DNA from: Owenia fusiformis
Taxonomy: Eukaryota; Annelida; Polychaeta; Sabellida; Oweniidae
Assembly (NCBI GenBank): GCA_903813345.2
Contig: CAIIXF020000005.1
Coordinates: forward strand, 20,713,375 to 20,773,374
Length of the DNA: 60,000 nucleotides
Direction of reading: 5' to 3'
Positions 22,548 to 34,652 of this stretch are shown piece by piece. Position 1 is the stretch's first letter, and each line of letters starts with the position of its first letter. Under the pieces are notes generated by a model. That model saw only the letters and a list, made by a program, of their open reading frames with translations, made no database searches and was not told where the DNA came from. A program made the position numbers and the translations under genes.

Positions 22548-22614
22548 TAATGAAATTATGTTCAATTTGAATTGTTTTCAGTGAAAACAATTCAAATTGA
22601 ACATAATTTCATTA
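22548..22614. repeat. Perfect 67-bp palindrome
   Basis: A 33-bp arm (22548-22580, starting TAATGAAATTATG) is followed by a single G and then by its exact reverse complement (22582-22614, ending CATAATTTCATTA). I find no mismatch. No target-site duplication or gene is associated with it. Confidence 0.92.
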
Positions 22615-22939
22615 AATGTACTTGTTAAAACATATTTATATCTACTCCCATTGTGTCTCAATATTTCTGATATGAAGTTGTTTGTAAGAGTCTGGTACAA
22701 ATAAGTCTCCAAACTATTGCATTTGGTATTATACCATTGCATTCTAGCATCAAATGAATAGCATCGTTGGGGAAGCTAAAATTGGAGCTGTTCTTTTTTG
22801 GAATTGGAATAATTCTCTTTTTCTCCGGCTGTCATATGTTTGTCACATACAAATCTACTGATGGACAATCATCGAACACGTGACCTAAGACAATTCAAGG
22901 ATAATCAAGTTATCCAAAGAACAACTGTATAAGATGCTA

Positions 22940-23250
22940 TTTTATCCTATGCCAAGTAGAGTTTTAGGGAGATAAGTTGGTAAGATATATCCCGTATCCT
23001 GATTTTGAGGTTTCCATATCCTGAACCTCCATATATCTCCCGTCATATCTCCCGCTCCAGGGCATATCTTCCCGCTTCGAAAAAAAATTGAAAAAAGAAA
23101 AATGTGAAAAAATGTGAAAAAAATAAAAATTGAAAAAAAAGAAAAAAATTGAAAAAATTGAAAAAAAATTAGAAAAATGTGAAAAAATTGAAAAAATAAA
23201 AAAAAAATTGAAAGAAAATTAGAAAACTCTACTTGGTATAGGATAAAGCA
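22940..23250. repeat. Inverted repeat around an A-rich low-complexity tract
   Basis: TATCCTATGCCAAGTAGAGT near 22945 is answered by ACTCTACTTGGTATAGGATA near 23227. Between them are CTCCCGC/ATATCTCCC motifs and about 130 bp of (GAAAAAATT)n-like sequence. The apparent Phe-rich minus-strand frame is a product of the A tract. Confidence 0.6.
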
Positions 23251-23264
23251 GTTATGTACGGTCG

Positions 23265-23400
23265 GTTTGGATATTGGGTTCATCCCTCGTGAGATATGCA
23301 CATCTACCTTCGGTCCCTACAGTCCCTCAGGTAGATATGTATATCTCCCTCTGGATAAACCCCATATCCAAAACCTCCCAGTACATAACCCTTATTTATG
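23265..23400. repeat. GGTCCCTACAGTCCCTCAGGTAG repeat, copy at 23.3 kb
   Basis: GTCCCTCAGGTAGATAT, ATCTCCCTC and AAAACCTCCCAGTA correspond to GTCCCTCAGGTAGATAT and AAAACCTCCCATTA at 29455-29525. The matching 29.2-kb element also has ATATCTCCCACTGAGGTGAG motifs. This looks like a dispersed non-coding element. Confidence 0.55.
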
Positions 23401-23449
23401 TGTCTCATGCATGACAAAAAGTGGTACTGACTTATAACTCATTGCTCTT

Positions 23450-23957
23450 ATGACCATCTTAAGTTCTGGAAGTAGTAAGATTCTGGAGGATGTATTCATC
23501 TTAGACTTTGGAGGCTGTAACATTTTTAGATTCTGGAGGATGTTTTCATCTTAGACTCTGGAGGCTGTACTATCTTAGATTCTGAAGGATGCATTCATCT
23601 TAAACTCTGGAGGCTGTACCATCTTAGATTCTGGAGGATGTATTCATCTTAGACTCTGGAGGCTGTAAAATCTTAGATTCTGAAGGATGCATTCATCTTA
23701 AACTCTGGAGGCTGTACCATCTTCGATTCTCGAGGATGTATTTATCTTAGACTCTGGAGGCTGTACTATCTTAAATTCTGGAGGATGTATTCATCTCAGA
23801 CTTTGGAGGCTGTACCCATCTTGAGACTCTTGAGACTGTACCATCTTAGATTCTGAAGGATGTATTCATCTAAGACTTCAGAAGCTGTACCATCTTAGAT
23901 TCTGGAAGATGTATTCATCTTAGACTTTCGAGGCTGTACCATCTTAGATTCTCAGTA
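23450..23957. repeat. Minisatellite, approx. 48-bp unit, about 10 copies
   Basis: The unit ATCTTAGATTCTGGAGGATG followed by TATTCATCTTAGACTCTGGAGG-type sequence (cut here) repeats without a break. Each unit is itself a dimer of a 24-bp TTAGA(T/C)TCTGGAGG(A/C)TGTA module. Confidence 0.85.
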
Positions 23958-23965
23958 CTGTCAAC

Positions 23966-24881
23966 CCCCAAAGATTTTCTCGCGGGACAGATTTTTTAGA
24001 CCCAGTTCCAAAAATTCGCGGGATTTTGCGGGACATCCACCTAAATTCGCGGGATTTCGCGGGACATTTAAGGGATTTGCGTGATTGCGCTAAAAGGTCA
24101 AATTTTGATCAAATTCGCGGGACCATTCGAGGGACAAACACGCTACTTGCGGGACAATTAACAGGGTAACCACCAAAGACTTCAGAGAGGGATAATTTTT
24201 CTAGACAAAGTGCCCTAAATTCGCGGGATTTTGCGGGACATCCACCTTTTGCGGGATGTCGCAGGACATTCAAGGGATTTTTAATGTAAAAGTACTCTTG
24301 AATCAAACTTTCAGATACTGATTTATCAAATATAATGCACTTAACTTAAGTAAACGTCAACACAATTCCACACAATACCCATAGAACTATTATTAAACTA
24401 TCAAAAACCACGCTTAAGGTGTGAGTACCGTAATCCGACATGAAATTCAAAAATTCTTGTGAATACTTTGCACTTATCGCGTTCGTGACCAACTATGAAA
24501 CATTTACCCCCATAGTGTTATATATCAAAATGTACCTATGGGTTCGATTATTCTACATCAAATTATGGGGAGTCAGGTTTCTTTTCGAGATATCAGTGTC
24601 CATTTATTGGAACTCGCGTTTGCTAACATTTGTTCAGTTCTGAGATGAAGGCCGTGACACGCGTAGTAAAAAGGCCAACGTTGGAACTAATCGTGACATA
24701 CATCCCTTTTTCCGTAATTAAAATGAAATTTGCACTCTTCCTCTTTATTTTGATACCAAACGGTATGCTAGAAGCCAACTATGGTGTTATTTGGATCAAA
24801 ATCATAGTTTTATAAGTGTACTATATGCTCCTTCCAAAGCTTCCAAAAGATAATCCCGCTATTCGCGGGACACTTGACAGC
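23966..24881. mobile_element. Non-autonomous element, copy 1 (CGCGGGACA repeats)
   Basis: It starts CTGTCAACCCCCAAAGATTT and ends CGCGGGACACTTGACAG, so the ends share the short inverted repeat CTGTCAA/TTGACAG. Both ends contain degenerate TTCGCGGGATTTCGCGGGAC repeats. The middle (24300-24840) is AT-rich and matches copy 2 closely. Short frames are closed or shifted in the other copy. Confidence 0.65.
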
Positions 24882-26919
24882 TCTGTCAACCCCTAAAGAT
24901 TTTCTCGCGGGACAGATTTTTTAGACCAAGTGCCCAAAATTTGCGGGATTTTGCGGGACATCTACTAAATTCGCGGGATTTCGCGGGACATTTAAGGGAT
25001 TTGCGTGATTGTGCTAATAGGCCAATTTTTTTTTTTATCAAATTCGCGGGATTTCGCGAAACCATTCGAGGGACAAACACCCTAATTGCGGGACAGTTAA
25101 CAGGGGTACCACCAAAAACTTCATAGAGGGACAGATTTTTTAGACAAAGTGCCCTAAATTTGCGGGATTTCGCGGGACATCCACCTAAATTTGCAGGATG
25201 TCCTGGGACATTCACGGGATTTGCGTGATTGGGACTAATGTAAAAGCGTGTAAAAGTACTTAAATCAAACTTTCAGATACTGATTAATCAAATATAATGC
25301 ACCGTTACATTGTAACTTAAATAAACGTCAACACAATTTCACAAAATACGCATAGGAATATTATTATACTTCATTGTAACTTATCAAAAACAAAAACCAT
25401 GCTTCAGGTGTGAGTACCGTAATCTAACACGAAATTCAAAAATTCGGAACAATACTTTGCACTTCTGGCGTCGTGACCAACTATGAAACGCTTACCACCA
25501 TAATGTTATATATTAAAATGTACCTATTCATATACTGTAGGCATGAGCTTTCAATTGAAAGCCCATGATATAGGGGTTCGATTAATCTACATCAAATTAT
25601 AGGAAATGAGGTTACTTTTCTATATAGGGTTTGTAGAAAAAACCGGGTACTGGGTAGTAAATCCTCCATGCTGGGTTCAAACTTGGTACCCGGTCGAAAA
25701 AAACGGGTACCCAAAAAACGAAATATACGAATATACAACATAATTAGATCATTAGAAAACGTGTAAGATTTGTTTTGAATTATAAAAATGTATGTTACTT
25801 CCTTCAAAATTGAGCTAGAAGCTTCAAATAAAAAGCATTTTAAGGCTCTTTTCTTCCTCTATCATCATGGTCATATTTCCATTGGTAATGAAGGGGGGAG
25901 GGTGCGATCGCACCCCCTCCTGGCTACGCCAATGACATTGTAAGACGATTTGAAAAACAAGACAAATAAATCTCACTCTATTTTCAATACTTCGTACATG
26001 AATTGTTTTGATTATGATTTAAACCTGTAAATAGCTATCGTTGCTTTAGCAGAGAGGTGACGTGTGTTAATTTAAATGATGCAACGTGTAAGATTTTATT
26101 ATTAATCATAATTTAAGTTATCCCAATTTTCGACAAAATGTCCACTGAATTGTAAATTGTTATGTCTTACAATGTCATAGGCGTAGCCAGGAGAGGGTGC
26201 GATGGTGCGATCGCACCCCCCTCCCCCCATAACCAATGAAAATATGGCCATGACGATAGAGGAAGAAAAGAGCATTAAAATATGCTTTTTATTTGAAGCT
26301 TCTAGCTCAATTTTGAAGGATGTTACATACATTTTTGTAAATTCAAAACAAATCTTACACGTTTTCTCATAATCTATTATGTTATATATTCGTATTTTTC
26401 GTTTTTTGGGTTCCCGTTTTTTTGACCGGGTACCGGGTACCAAGTTTGAACCGAGCATGGAGGATTTACTACCCGGTAGCCGGTACCCGTGTTTTTCTAC
26501 AAACCCTTTCTAGATATCAGCGTCCATTTATTGTAACTCGCGTTTGCTAATATTTGCTCAGTTCTGAGATGAAGGCCACACGGGTAGTAAAAAGGCCAAC
26601 GTTGGAACTATTTGTGACCTACATCCCTATTTTCGTAATTAAAATGAAAGTTGAATCTTCCCCCTTTATTTTGATACCAAACAACAGCATGCTAGGTACT
26701 TAAAATTAGGTAAACTTTACTCCTCAAAAGTGCAAAAACTTAGCTTCTTATAAAAGATAAGATAATCACAATATAGGGGATTGCAACAATTTCGGAAATT
26801 CGCGGAGGTCAGAGCCACATTTGCGGGACTTCGCGGGACATTGCGGGACACGCGAATTAGCCTAATTTTGATCAAATTCGCGGGATAATCCCGCCATTCG
26901 CGGGACACTTGACAGCTCT
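24882..26919. mobile_element. Non-autonomous element, copy 2, interrupted by a foldback
   Basis: It begins head-to-tail directly after copy 1 with CTGTCAACCCCTAAAGATTT and ends CGCGGGACACTTGACAG. Sequence matching 24300-24600 stops at about 25622 and resumes at about 26515 (TAGATATCAGCGTCCATTTA), so the 885-bp block between is a later insertion. Confidence 0.65.
25626..26511. mobile_element. Nested foldback element with approx. 330-bp arms
   Basis: The left end GGGTTTGTAGAAAAA and the right end TTTTTCTACAAACCC are inverted. Complementarity runs inward through ACCGGGTAC, ACTACCCGG-like blocks, TTGAGCTAGAAGCTTCAAAT and GTGCGATCGCACCCCC to a spacer near 25950-26120. TTTCTA flanks both sides (about 25617 and 26512), a likely 6-bp target-site duplication. 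No transposase is present. Confidence 0.7.
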
Positions 26920-27084
26920 GCAACTGTGAAGCCGTTTTTCTTAAAGTTTGCAGACAAGGATTTTAGCATTTGACTTCAAAATGGCCAACAGGAAGTAGGT
27001 TTCGAGTTAAATTTTTTTCATCCACTCTATAAGTTATCCCTGAAAATTTGAAGGTGATATCTGTAGCGGTTTTGGAGAAAACTC

Positions 27085-27410
27085 CCGAACGTGCGGACGG
27101 ACAGACGGACGGACGGAGGGACGGACATCTTGTTTATATGCTGTTCATGTCATCATCATTCAGTCCAGCTTGAAAATCTATTTGTTGTTGCTGTTGATTC
27201 CTTCTTATTCTAATTTTATTTGTCTTTTCCTTTCACTCTGTGTCTTCTTGGTTTCTTCTTTTTTCTGTTGTTGTTACTTTCTTGTCTTCTTTAGTTTCTT
27301 CTTTCTCTGGTCTTCTGTCTCCCTATTACTTTTCTTCTTCAGTCTTGTTTGGTGTCGGGTCTGCAGACGGACGGATGGACGGACAGACAGACAGACGGAC
27401 GGACGTCCCT
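27085..27410. repeat. (ACGG)n/(ACAG)n blocks and a pyrimidine-rich stretch
   Basis: GGACAGACGGACGGACGG at 27097-27123 and a second block at 27364-27402 flank 200 bp of T/C-rich DNA. The same GGAC repeat ends the tandem array at 18.43 kb. No coding frame is credible. Confidence 0.65.
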
Positions 27411-27419
27411 GGGCCGACA

Positions 27420-30330
27420 ATATGGCCCCACACTATGTGGTGGGGACATAAAAACTATTGCGCTATTATGACGTGCACGGACCTGGGGACAACTAGAGAA
27501 ATACGGATCAATTTTCATGAACGTCCCAAGTGGACTTCCTGACCGTTTTTCAAAATTCAAAATCATTTTAGAAATATTGTCCTCGAGATCTTGCTACCCT
27601 GTGAATTTTATCGTGATTAGATAAGGATAAAGAATTTTATTTTGAGGTTGACTAAACTTGAAAAAAATGTGACGCTTGTCGATTTTGACGTTGTAATGCT
27701 GTTTGCGCCCTATACTGCTCATTGTTTTGTTTTGGTATTTTGACGCCATAATGTTACCCTAATTGTCCCCAGTTTCGATGTGTATATACATTCATTGTGA
27801 AAGAACGGGAATATTTTTAGTCCTTCTCAAAATTATTTTCGTTCGTTAACATTATTTACAATGTTTTATCTCGGAAAGTTAAGAGTCATTCTCAGGTATC
27901 TACTGTTCCAACATTTCAAATTAATATCCAATAGAATATTTTAACAAATATATCTCTAGTTAGATCATTGGATGAAGATTATCAGAGTCAACGGAGGAAT
28001 GCTTTGACTATGTGATTCTAGAAGTACAAAAGAATAGTACAAAAAGCTACTAGGGATCTACAAACAGATGAGCATATGGATTGTTTTATTTTAACTCAGA
28101 GTAGTCCCAAAAAGTCTCCTGAGACAAATATCAGATCTGGTGGAAGAAAGATAACCCCCTCAGGTGCATTTTCAGATAACCAATTAATAAAATGTTTATA
28201 CTACAAGTCTCTTAAATATTTCAGACAAACTAGCAGTACAAGCAGAATGGAACATTTGACAGTTTTTGAAGTTAGGCAGAAGAGTCCTCTGAGCTTGGGG
28301 AGTTGTGAGGAAAGTGACTTCTGTAAGTCCAGGTTAATCTATTATTCATTATAGTAGTATTTTCTATATATCTAAGTTGAAGGCAGAATCAAATCTAGCA
28401 AGATCCTTGTCATTCTATATTCTAAAAATCTAAAGTGCATACTTAACTTCAGGAATACTAGAGAATTTTACCAAAGAATTTTACAATTATGTATTTTATT
28501 TTATATATATATGGCTTCCATAATTTAAACATTTTCCCGATTTTTGCACTTTTAATCCTTAATAACTTATTGATTTAGAACACATTGTAGACCTTTGAGA
28601 CATATTGTATCTGAGATTGTAAAGAATAGATCGCTAGGTCAATTTTGGTTGAAAATGAAACTGCAAAATATTCAGAGTGGGTATAGGTATACAGGTTACA
28701 TATCATACTTTTCAATAGATTGATTTTTTCCAGGAAAATGTTCAAAAACAAGCAAAAATGGCAATGGGGTAAACATGCACCCAGGGAAACAACGACTGAG
28801 CTGTACAAGTCATTTGAAGAAACATTTGGGAAGTGATGAGGACCAATGAGAGCTCATGCTTTCAAGGAAAAATTAACACTTAGCATAAACAATATCTGTT
28901 CTGAGAAGTAAGCCAGTTTGAATTAAATTTTTATCTCTATAACAAGTAACGGGACAGTTCTTTTAAGATTACATAGATATAATGGCTTCATATCCGAAAC
29001 ATGCAATTTTTCAAGATTTATTCCCCACTTAAAAAGGTCATTATTGCTTACTGAAAATCAATATCATGTTAACCAATGGAGCATTTGTTCAAACTCGTAT
29101 TAGAATATTTCAAAATATCATACAAGGGTTTATCCCATACTTAGTAGTGTTATAGGTAAATAACATGCGGGAATATAATCGATATCTGAGGTGAGCGGGT
29201 GATATAATATATCTCCCACTGAGGTGAGCGGGAGATACATATATCACCCGCTCATCAGCAATCCCCGGGAATTTCTTTCGGTCCTTTTCCGAATTCCCGG
29301 GATATACTTTGGCTCTATTTGACAGTTTGATAAAATTAATTCATACACTTTAAAATGTTAAAAGCTGTTGAGTTTAAAAAAAAATCGTTGAGGACTTTAA
29401 ATAAAATATTCATGTTTTGATTGTATCGTTTGAATTACTAAATTAGGGTCCCTACGGTCCCTCAGGTAGATATATTGTATTTTCCTCAGATATACCCTGT
29501 ATCTAAAACCTCCCATTAAATAACCTCTATATATTAGGTATCATTGGAAAGGTAACAAGTATTTAACTCCCAGTATTTTGAGTTTCCTTATAACTATATT
29601 GAGCCATTATTAATGAAGAAATTCATATTCTCAAAACATAGGGGTTTATCATTTCATGTCAAAACTACTGACAATTTGGGCATATCAGTAAATTTAATTT
29701 TTCTAAGGGGGGGTTAGTCATTTAAAATATGCCTTATTCAATTTTAAAATTTTGAAATTTAGTAAATTTTGTTGTATTCTGTTTATATTGTTTATTTGGC
29801 TCAAATATCAAGATTTTGTCAAAACTTTTGAATTATATGTTCGTTATCGATTATTGTGTAAAATTGACCAATTCGCTGACTGTTTCAACACTCTGGTCCT
29901 TTCAAGATATACGTAGAGCCTATTTATACGTAGAGCCTATTTACATGGAATAATAAGCTTTACATTTGACACCGGGAGATTAATTGTTCACTTTTGATAA
30001 TGTACGTGATTGATATGTTCGTTGCTAAATATTACGAAACAGCGGATATGAAATAGCTCAGTAGAAAGTTTCACACGTGTATTATTTGAACCCGCCATTT
30101 TACCAGGAAGCAGATTTGATTTAGATTTTGCAACTTTGGAGGAGAATTTCATAAAAATTGGTGAGTATTGGGTTTCCCAACTTAAAGCAATGTGTAAACT
30201 ACTTATATGATTACTGAAATATCAAATTTCGAAAAAAACTCTCAGTCTCAATAAAGGTACATAATGAATGCATCTAGTATTTCTTAAAATTGTCATTCCA
30301 ATTAGTTTCTGTGGAAGGTAAAACTTAAGG
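27420..30330. other. Gene-free region
   Basis: I see no exon or conserved frame here. A dispersed repeat occurs at 29160-29530: ATATCTCCCACTGAGGTGAG, CCCGGGAATT, GTCCCTCAGGTAGATAT and AAAACCTCCCATTA (compare 22.95-23.40 kb). The rest is AT-rich DNA without visible structure. Confidence 0.45.
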
Positions 30331-30423
30331 ATATGTACGTTATTTTAGATAGCGTACATATCAGCATGCATTATATGCAATTCTAATGAATGTTGACTGG
30401 TGTTTATTGTTTTTTGTTTTGTA

Positions 30424-33400
30424 GAAATGGCTAAAACCAAAGCTGAGATACAGAAAGCGTATCGAGAACGCAAAAAAAGCTGCAGAAGGCGAACAATATC
30501 TTGCCAAGACAAAGGAGGCGTCGCTATTACGTCCCAAGCCATATGCTAAGTGATCAAGAACGAAAGGATAGAAATGAGAAATGTGGAGTGATCTTAAAAC
30601 GCCATCGCCTCAAGAAAAAGCAAGATGCATTGGCCCAAGCACAGATTGCCCCCCTGGCTCAAGACACTAGTGGCTATGATAGTGTAAGCAGCATTGAACC
30701 TCTGAAAGTTAACCTTTTTCCTGCTGCACTGAATCATAAAAAAAAGTGTACGATCGCAAATTGCACGTGCTGTTGTCAGAGTCAACAAGAAAGTACAGAC
30801 ACTTAAGATCGAAAATAACAGTCTAGTAAAGAAGTGTTGAACACTACAACGTCGTGTTCAGAGATATAGAAACATGAATATTCCCAAGTCCCCTCAAACA
30901 CCACGCAGTTCTACCGAGAACGTTATTAGGTCAGCAAAATTGTCAATAAACCAAGCAAGCAAAGTAAGAAAGCAATTGCTTCTTGGTAATTCAACTCTCG
31001 CAGAAATAAAGTCGGCAAAAGAAAGAATTGGACAGAAACGAGGAGGGGAAAGAAATGTGTTGGCCCGCGTGCTTGGAGGTAAAGTAATAAAGAAATATAG
31101 ATGTGCTCAAAGATTTGGAAAAATAACAGGGCTCGGGAGGAAGATTGACTCTAGTTCAACGTCAAAATCACTCCTTACTGCTGATAGGTTCTCAAAACAA
31201 CGTACATGTATACGCAAACGATTTTCTGATGTTTATTTAGCATTTATGACAAGAGATGACAATAGTGGGATGGAACCAGGGAAGGCTGACTTTTTGGAAA
31301 TGACCGATGGAGAAAAGAAGCAGCGCAGAGAGTTAACTGATTATCTGGGAAATTTGCATCTGAAATTCCTTTCAGAAAATCTTTCAATAAAGATGTCCAG
31401 GTCCTCATTTTGTAGTATGAGACCAAAATATATCAAGCTGGTATGCTTCCTCAGTCGAAGTAGCTGCCTTTGCACGAAACATCAGAATATGACACTCGTT
31501 CTCAAGGCACTGAGGAAAATAATGTCAATGTACCTGCAAATCCAGAGACTTTCCTTAAAAATGAAAGACCAACTCTCGAGGAAATTCGTGACAGTTTGCC
31601 AGAAGATATTAAATATAGACAGTGGAAGAGAGTTGAAGACAAAGGCAAAAAGAAAACATCATGAAAATAGTTGAAAGTGAAAAGGAAAGAGGAGAGTTTA
31701 TCGAATTCCTTACAAGCATGGACAAGGTCACGTCGATAGAGTTAAAACCCAGTACACTCAGCTGTAACATCTAAAGGAGAACTTGAAAAGTGATGAAATG
31801 ATTGTCCAGATGGACTTTGCTGAAAATTACGCTTGTAAGACTGTTGATGAAATCCAAAGCGCATATTCATGATATTGGAACCAGGTGGGTGTAAAATACA
31901 CTTTTGGACAGACAGCCCTACTTCTCAATACAGGAACAAACAGATCTTCCTCACAGTTGAAAACTTCAAAGATATGTATAATGTTGAATGCAGCTGGAGC
32001 TACCAAGAAGTAGGACAAGGTAAAGGTCCATGCAACAGACTTGGAGGGACCACAAAGCCGTTGGCCGACTAGGCTGTTTGTGCAGGCAGAGTGGCCATTG
32101 GCGATGCTAAAGAGTTCTATTCGTGGGCGCATTCATCTTCAATAAAAGAAGTAAAGTTCATATTTGTGTCTACCGAGGAATGCTCCAAATCTGCAGCTAA
32201 GCTAGAGAAGCGCTTGGTCAAGCCTTTGAAAGGTACTTTTAAGTTGCATGCTGTAACTGGCCTAGGTGATGGTACCGTTGCATCGAGCGATACAAGTTGT
32301 TATTGCGATGTTTGCATCAATGGGGATTTCTGTGGTAAATGGACAATAGTTAAGGAATAAGGATCTTGTATATAAAACATTCACTAAATTATTTAATGTA
32401 TGTGTTTTGCCTGTTCTCCATTATGGAGTAGGTGTTTGGGGAGCATACGATTGTTCAACAGTTTGCAATAATGTATATAACAGAGCTCAAAGATATTTTT
32501 CTGGAGTTCATAAATTTGTACCACTTGATGCATTGCATGGTGATTTTGCTTGGACTCCCTTAGAAATTGAAAAAGATCTGGAGATTATTCGAACCTTTAA
32601 TAGAATGATAATGATGCCAGATAATAGAATTACCAAACAAATATTTAAATGGGATAAAACTGTAAGTAGTAAATGGAGTCAAGAGCTCCAAAAAATTTAA
32701 AATAGATGGGATTGTCAAGATAATTTTGAGAATTTAGAGTATTGTTATATAGAAAAAGTCAAAAAGAAACTACTGCTTACATATGAAACAACTTGGAATG
32801 ATTTAGTACACAAGAAACCAAAATTAAGAACATATGTCAAATTCAAAACCTCATACAAAACTGAGTCATATTTATTGCTAAATTTATCGAAGTTGGAACG
32901 ATCTTTAATTGCACAATTACGTATGGGAAATTTATCACTGGAAATTGAAACAGGCAGATTTAGAAATGAAAAATTGGAAAATAGAAAAATGTACTTTATG
33001 TAAATCTGGCAACATTGAGGATGAGGAACATTTTATTTTTAATTGTACATTTTATAAGGAAATAAGGAAAACATATTTACAAAATCACCAAATTTTTGAA
33101 GAAACAGAATTAACTACGGATCAAAAGAAGAAATGCCATTTATAATGTAAATTGAATTTAACTGCATGTATGTGTCTAAGAAATTCATGCTAGTATTTTT
33201 TTAAATTGTTTGTTATGAATCTAATTGTAATTTTTAACATTAGTGGTTGATAAGCCCAAGTGGGCTGGGTTGCTTTTTATTACTTTTCTTTTGTATTGTA
33301 TTGTATTGCATTGTATTGAACCTACCACTGTAAATAACAATAAAACTAAACTAAACTAAACTAAACAAACAGTTAACCTGAAAGTAAAGTATGCAAACGT

Positions 33401-33835
33401 CAATGATGGCCATGATAAAAGGCCGGAGATTGATTCCCAAGAAACTTCTCCCAGAAAACAAGTTGACCTATCCCATGGATCAAATGGAGTGGAACAACCA
33501 AGTATGATCGATGCTGTCCTACTCCCTGAATCAGATGAACCTCTGGCCAATGCGAGGAATTTCTCTGTTGATGACCATGTAGCTGCATGGTATGAGGGCA
33601 AGTGGTACATACTAACATGGGGAAGATAGTTATGTTGACGGAAGTGAATATGAGGTGTCATTCATGGAAAAGAAATGACAATTTTTCCAATGGCCTGGTC
33701 AGATGGATATCATATAAGTGGACGAAAAAAGATCTTATTTGTAAAGTACACGAGCCAAAGCCAACTGGCAAACATGCCCACATGTTTAAAATAACTGGGG
33801 ATGACATGGAACATATTTTATCTTGTATTGGTTAA
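30424..33835 (+). pseudogene. Decayed transposase-like gene, split by a LINE
   Basis: An acceptor (TTTGTAG) precedes ATG at 30424. The frame reads MAKTKAEIQKAYRERKK, then shifts twice within 80 bp to reach YYVPSHMLSDQERKDRNEK. A second long frame (30874-31674) carries YLAFMTRDDNSGMEPGKAD and SRSSFCSMRPKYI. Further pieces in alternating frames are VQMDFAENYACKTVDEIQSA (about 31803), FWTDSPTSQYRNKQIF (about 31904), GKGPCNRLGGTT (about 32022), and the C-terminal NFSVDDHVAAWYEGKWYI (about 33547). The order matches an uncharacterised invertebrate family with an N-terminal AYRERK-type basic stretch and an RNase H-like, Asp-containing catalytic block. At least six frame changes and a 1-kb LINE insertion (32354-33370) mean that it cannot be expressed whole. 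I infer a transposon or transposon-derived gene; I cannot name the superfamily. Confidence 0.65.
32354..33370 (+). mobile_element. 5'-truncated LINE fragment inserted in the pseudogene
   Basis: Frames at 32407-32700 and 32701-33145 encode the C-terminal part of a non-LTR retrotransposon ORF2. They hold VLPVLHYGVGVWGAYD just after the RT core, AQLRMGNLSLEIETGRF, and the terminal Cys/His knuckle CTLCKSGNIEDEEHFIFNC. There is one in-frame stop at 32698 and a frameshift near 32970. The 3' end has an (AAACT)n tail (33340-33365). AGTTAA occurs at both junctions (32348-32353 and 33371-33376), a possible target-site duplication. No RT core or endonuclease is present. The type (CR1/L2-like or other) is not resolved. 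Confidence 0.75.
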
Positions 33836-33839
33836 AGAG

Positions 33840-34134
33840 CACGTAGTTCAGCGTTATGTACGTTATCGTACCACATGACTGCAAATAAACTTGCATAAAA
33901 GTGACATGGTTATAGCTTAATAGTGAGATACCGAAACAGCATTGTGTTAATGAACGTTTTGAAATGTACATTATCGATTTTTGTTATATCGAGAATTACT
34001 CAAAAAATGATTTTTCTTTAAATTAAATACTAATTACATTAAGATAATGTCAGACCGTGATATAGCTTTACTCACTATGTGATTTTTGTCATAATCAAAA
34101 TATTGATTTTTGATTGAAATGTACTTTATGATGG
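33840..34134. other. AT-rich spacer
   Basis: The spacer lies between the pseudogene and the third copy of the 12/13-kb hairpin block. Nothing else is recognised. Confidence 0.4.
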
Positions 34135-34266
34135 AGCATACCTCAACTGTAAACCTTGAAACTACTGTTGACCTCGACCTTCGGTCTCTGTCAACAGAAG
34201 TTTCTCCGTTTACAGTCTCGGTATACAATTTTGCCAGTTGACCTCTGGAGAGGTCAACAATTGTAT
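34135..34266. repeat. Third copy of the 12/13-kb terminal block
   Basis: It runs from CTCAACTGTAAACCTTGAAA to GGAGAGGTCAACAATTGTATA (end trimmed here) and matches 12466-12590 and 13077-13209. It contains the same internal hairpins (ACCTCGACCTTCGGTCTC and CCTCTGGAGAGG). Confidence 0.8.
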
Positions 34267-34267
34267 A

Positions 34268-34652
34268 TTACCGGAACTTTAACTTGGCCACGTATATGTG
34301 ACGTTGCATAAGCACATTACAGCCTCGTTATTTTTGCAAAGTCATTGTTTAGGTTGGTTCTACGTTCCTGGCACGTGATATTTAAGTCAAATGTAACGTT
34401 CTTTAAACATCTGTGCGAGTCCACACCTTCCTGTACCTACAACGTTCCATATCAACGTTACCAGAACTTTAGATTGGCCACGTATATATGACGTAATGTA
34501 AGTATGTTACAGTCTCATTATTTTGGCGACGTAAATGATAAGGTCGCTACTACGTTCCTGGCACGTGATATTTAAGTCAAATGTAACGTTCTTTAAACAT
34601 ATGTGCGAGTCCACACCTTCCTGTACCTACAACGTTCCATATTAACGTTGCT
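34268..34652. repeat. Tandem duplication of an approx. 190-bp unit
   Basis: Two copies share GGCCACGTATAT, CTACGTTCCTGGCACGTGAT, TTTAAGTCAAATGTAACG and CCACACCTTCCTGTACCTAC in the same order, starting near 34271 and 34459. GTCAGCTTGAACTC repeats follow at 34740-34815. There is no coding frame. Confidence 0.75.

Noticed and set aside
22942-23301. 119-codon minus-strand frame rich in Phe/Ile
   Set aside because: It is the complement of an A-rich (GAAAAAATT)n tract inside an inverted repeat; composition alone explains it.
23450-23957. CRISPR-like repeat array
   Set aside because: The units are contiguous without unique spacers and the genome is eukaryotic; it is a minisatellite.
27170-27566. 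Overlapping frames in the pyrimidine-rich region
   Set aside because: Low-complexity Phe/Leu/Ser/Cys chains continued through an (ACGG)n repeat (DGQTDRRTD); not a gene.
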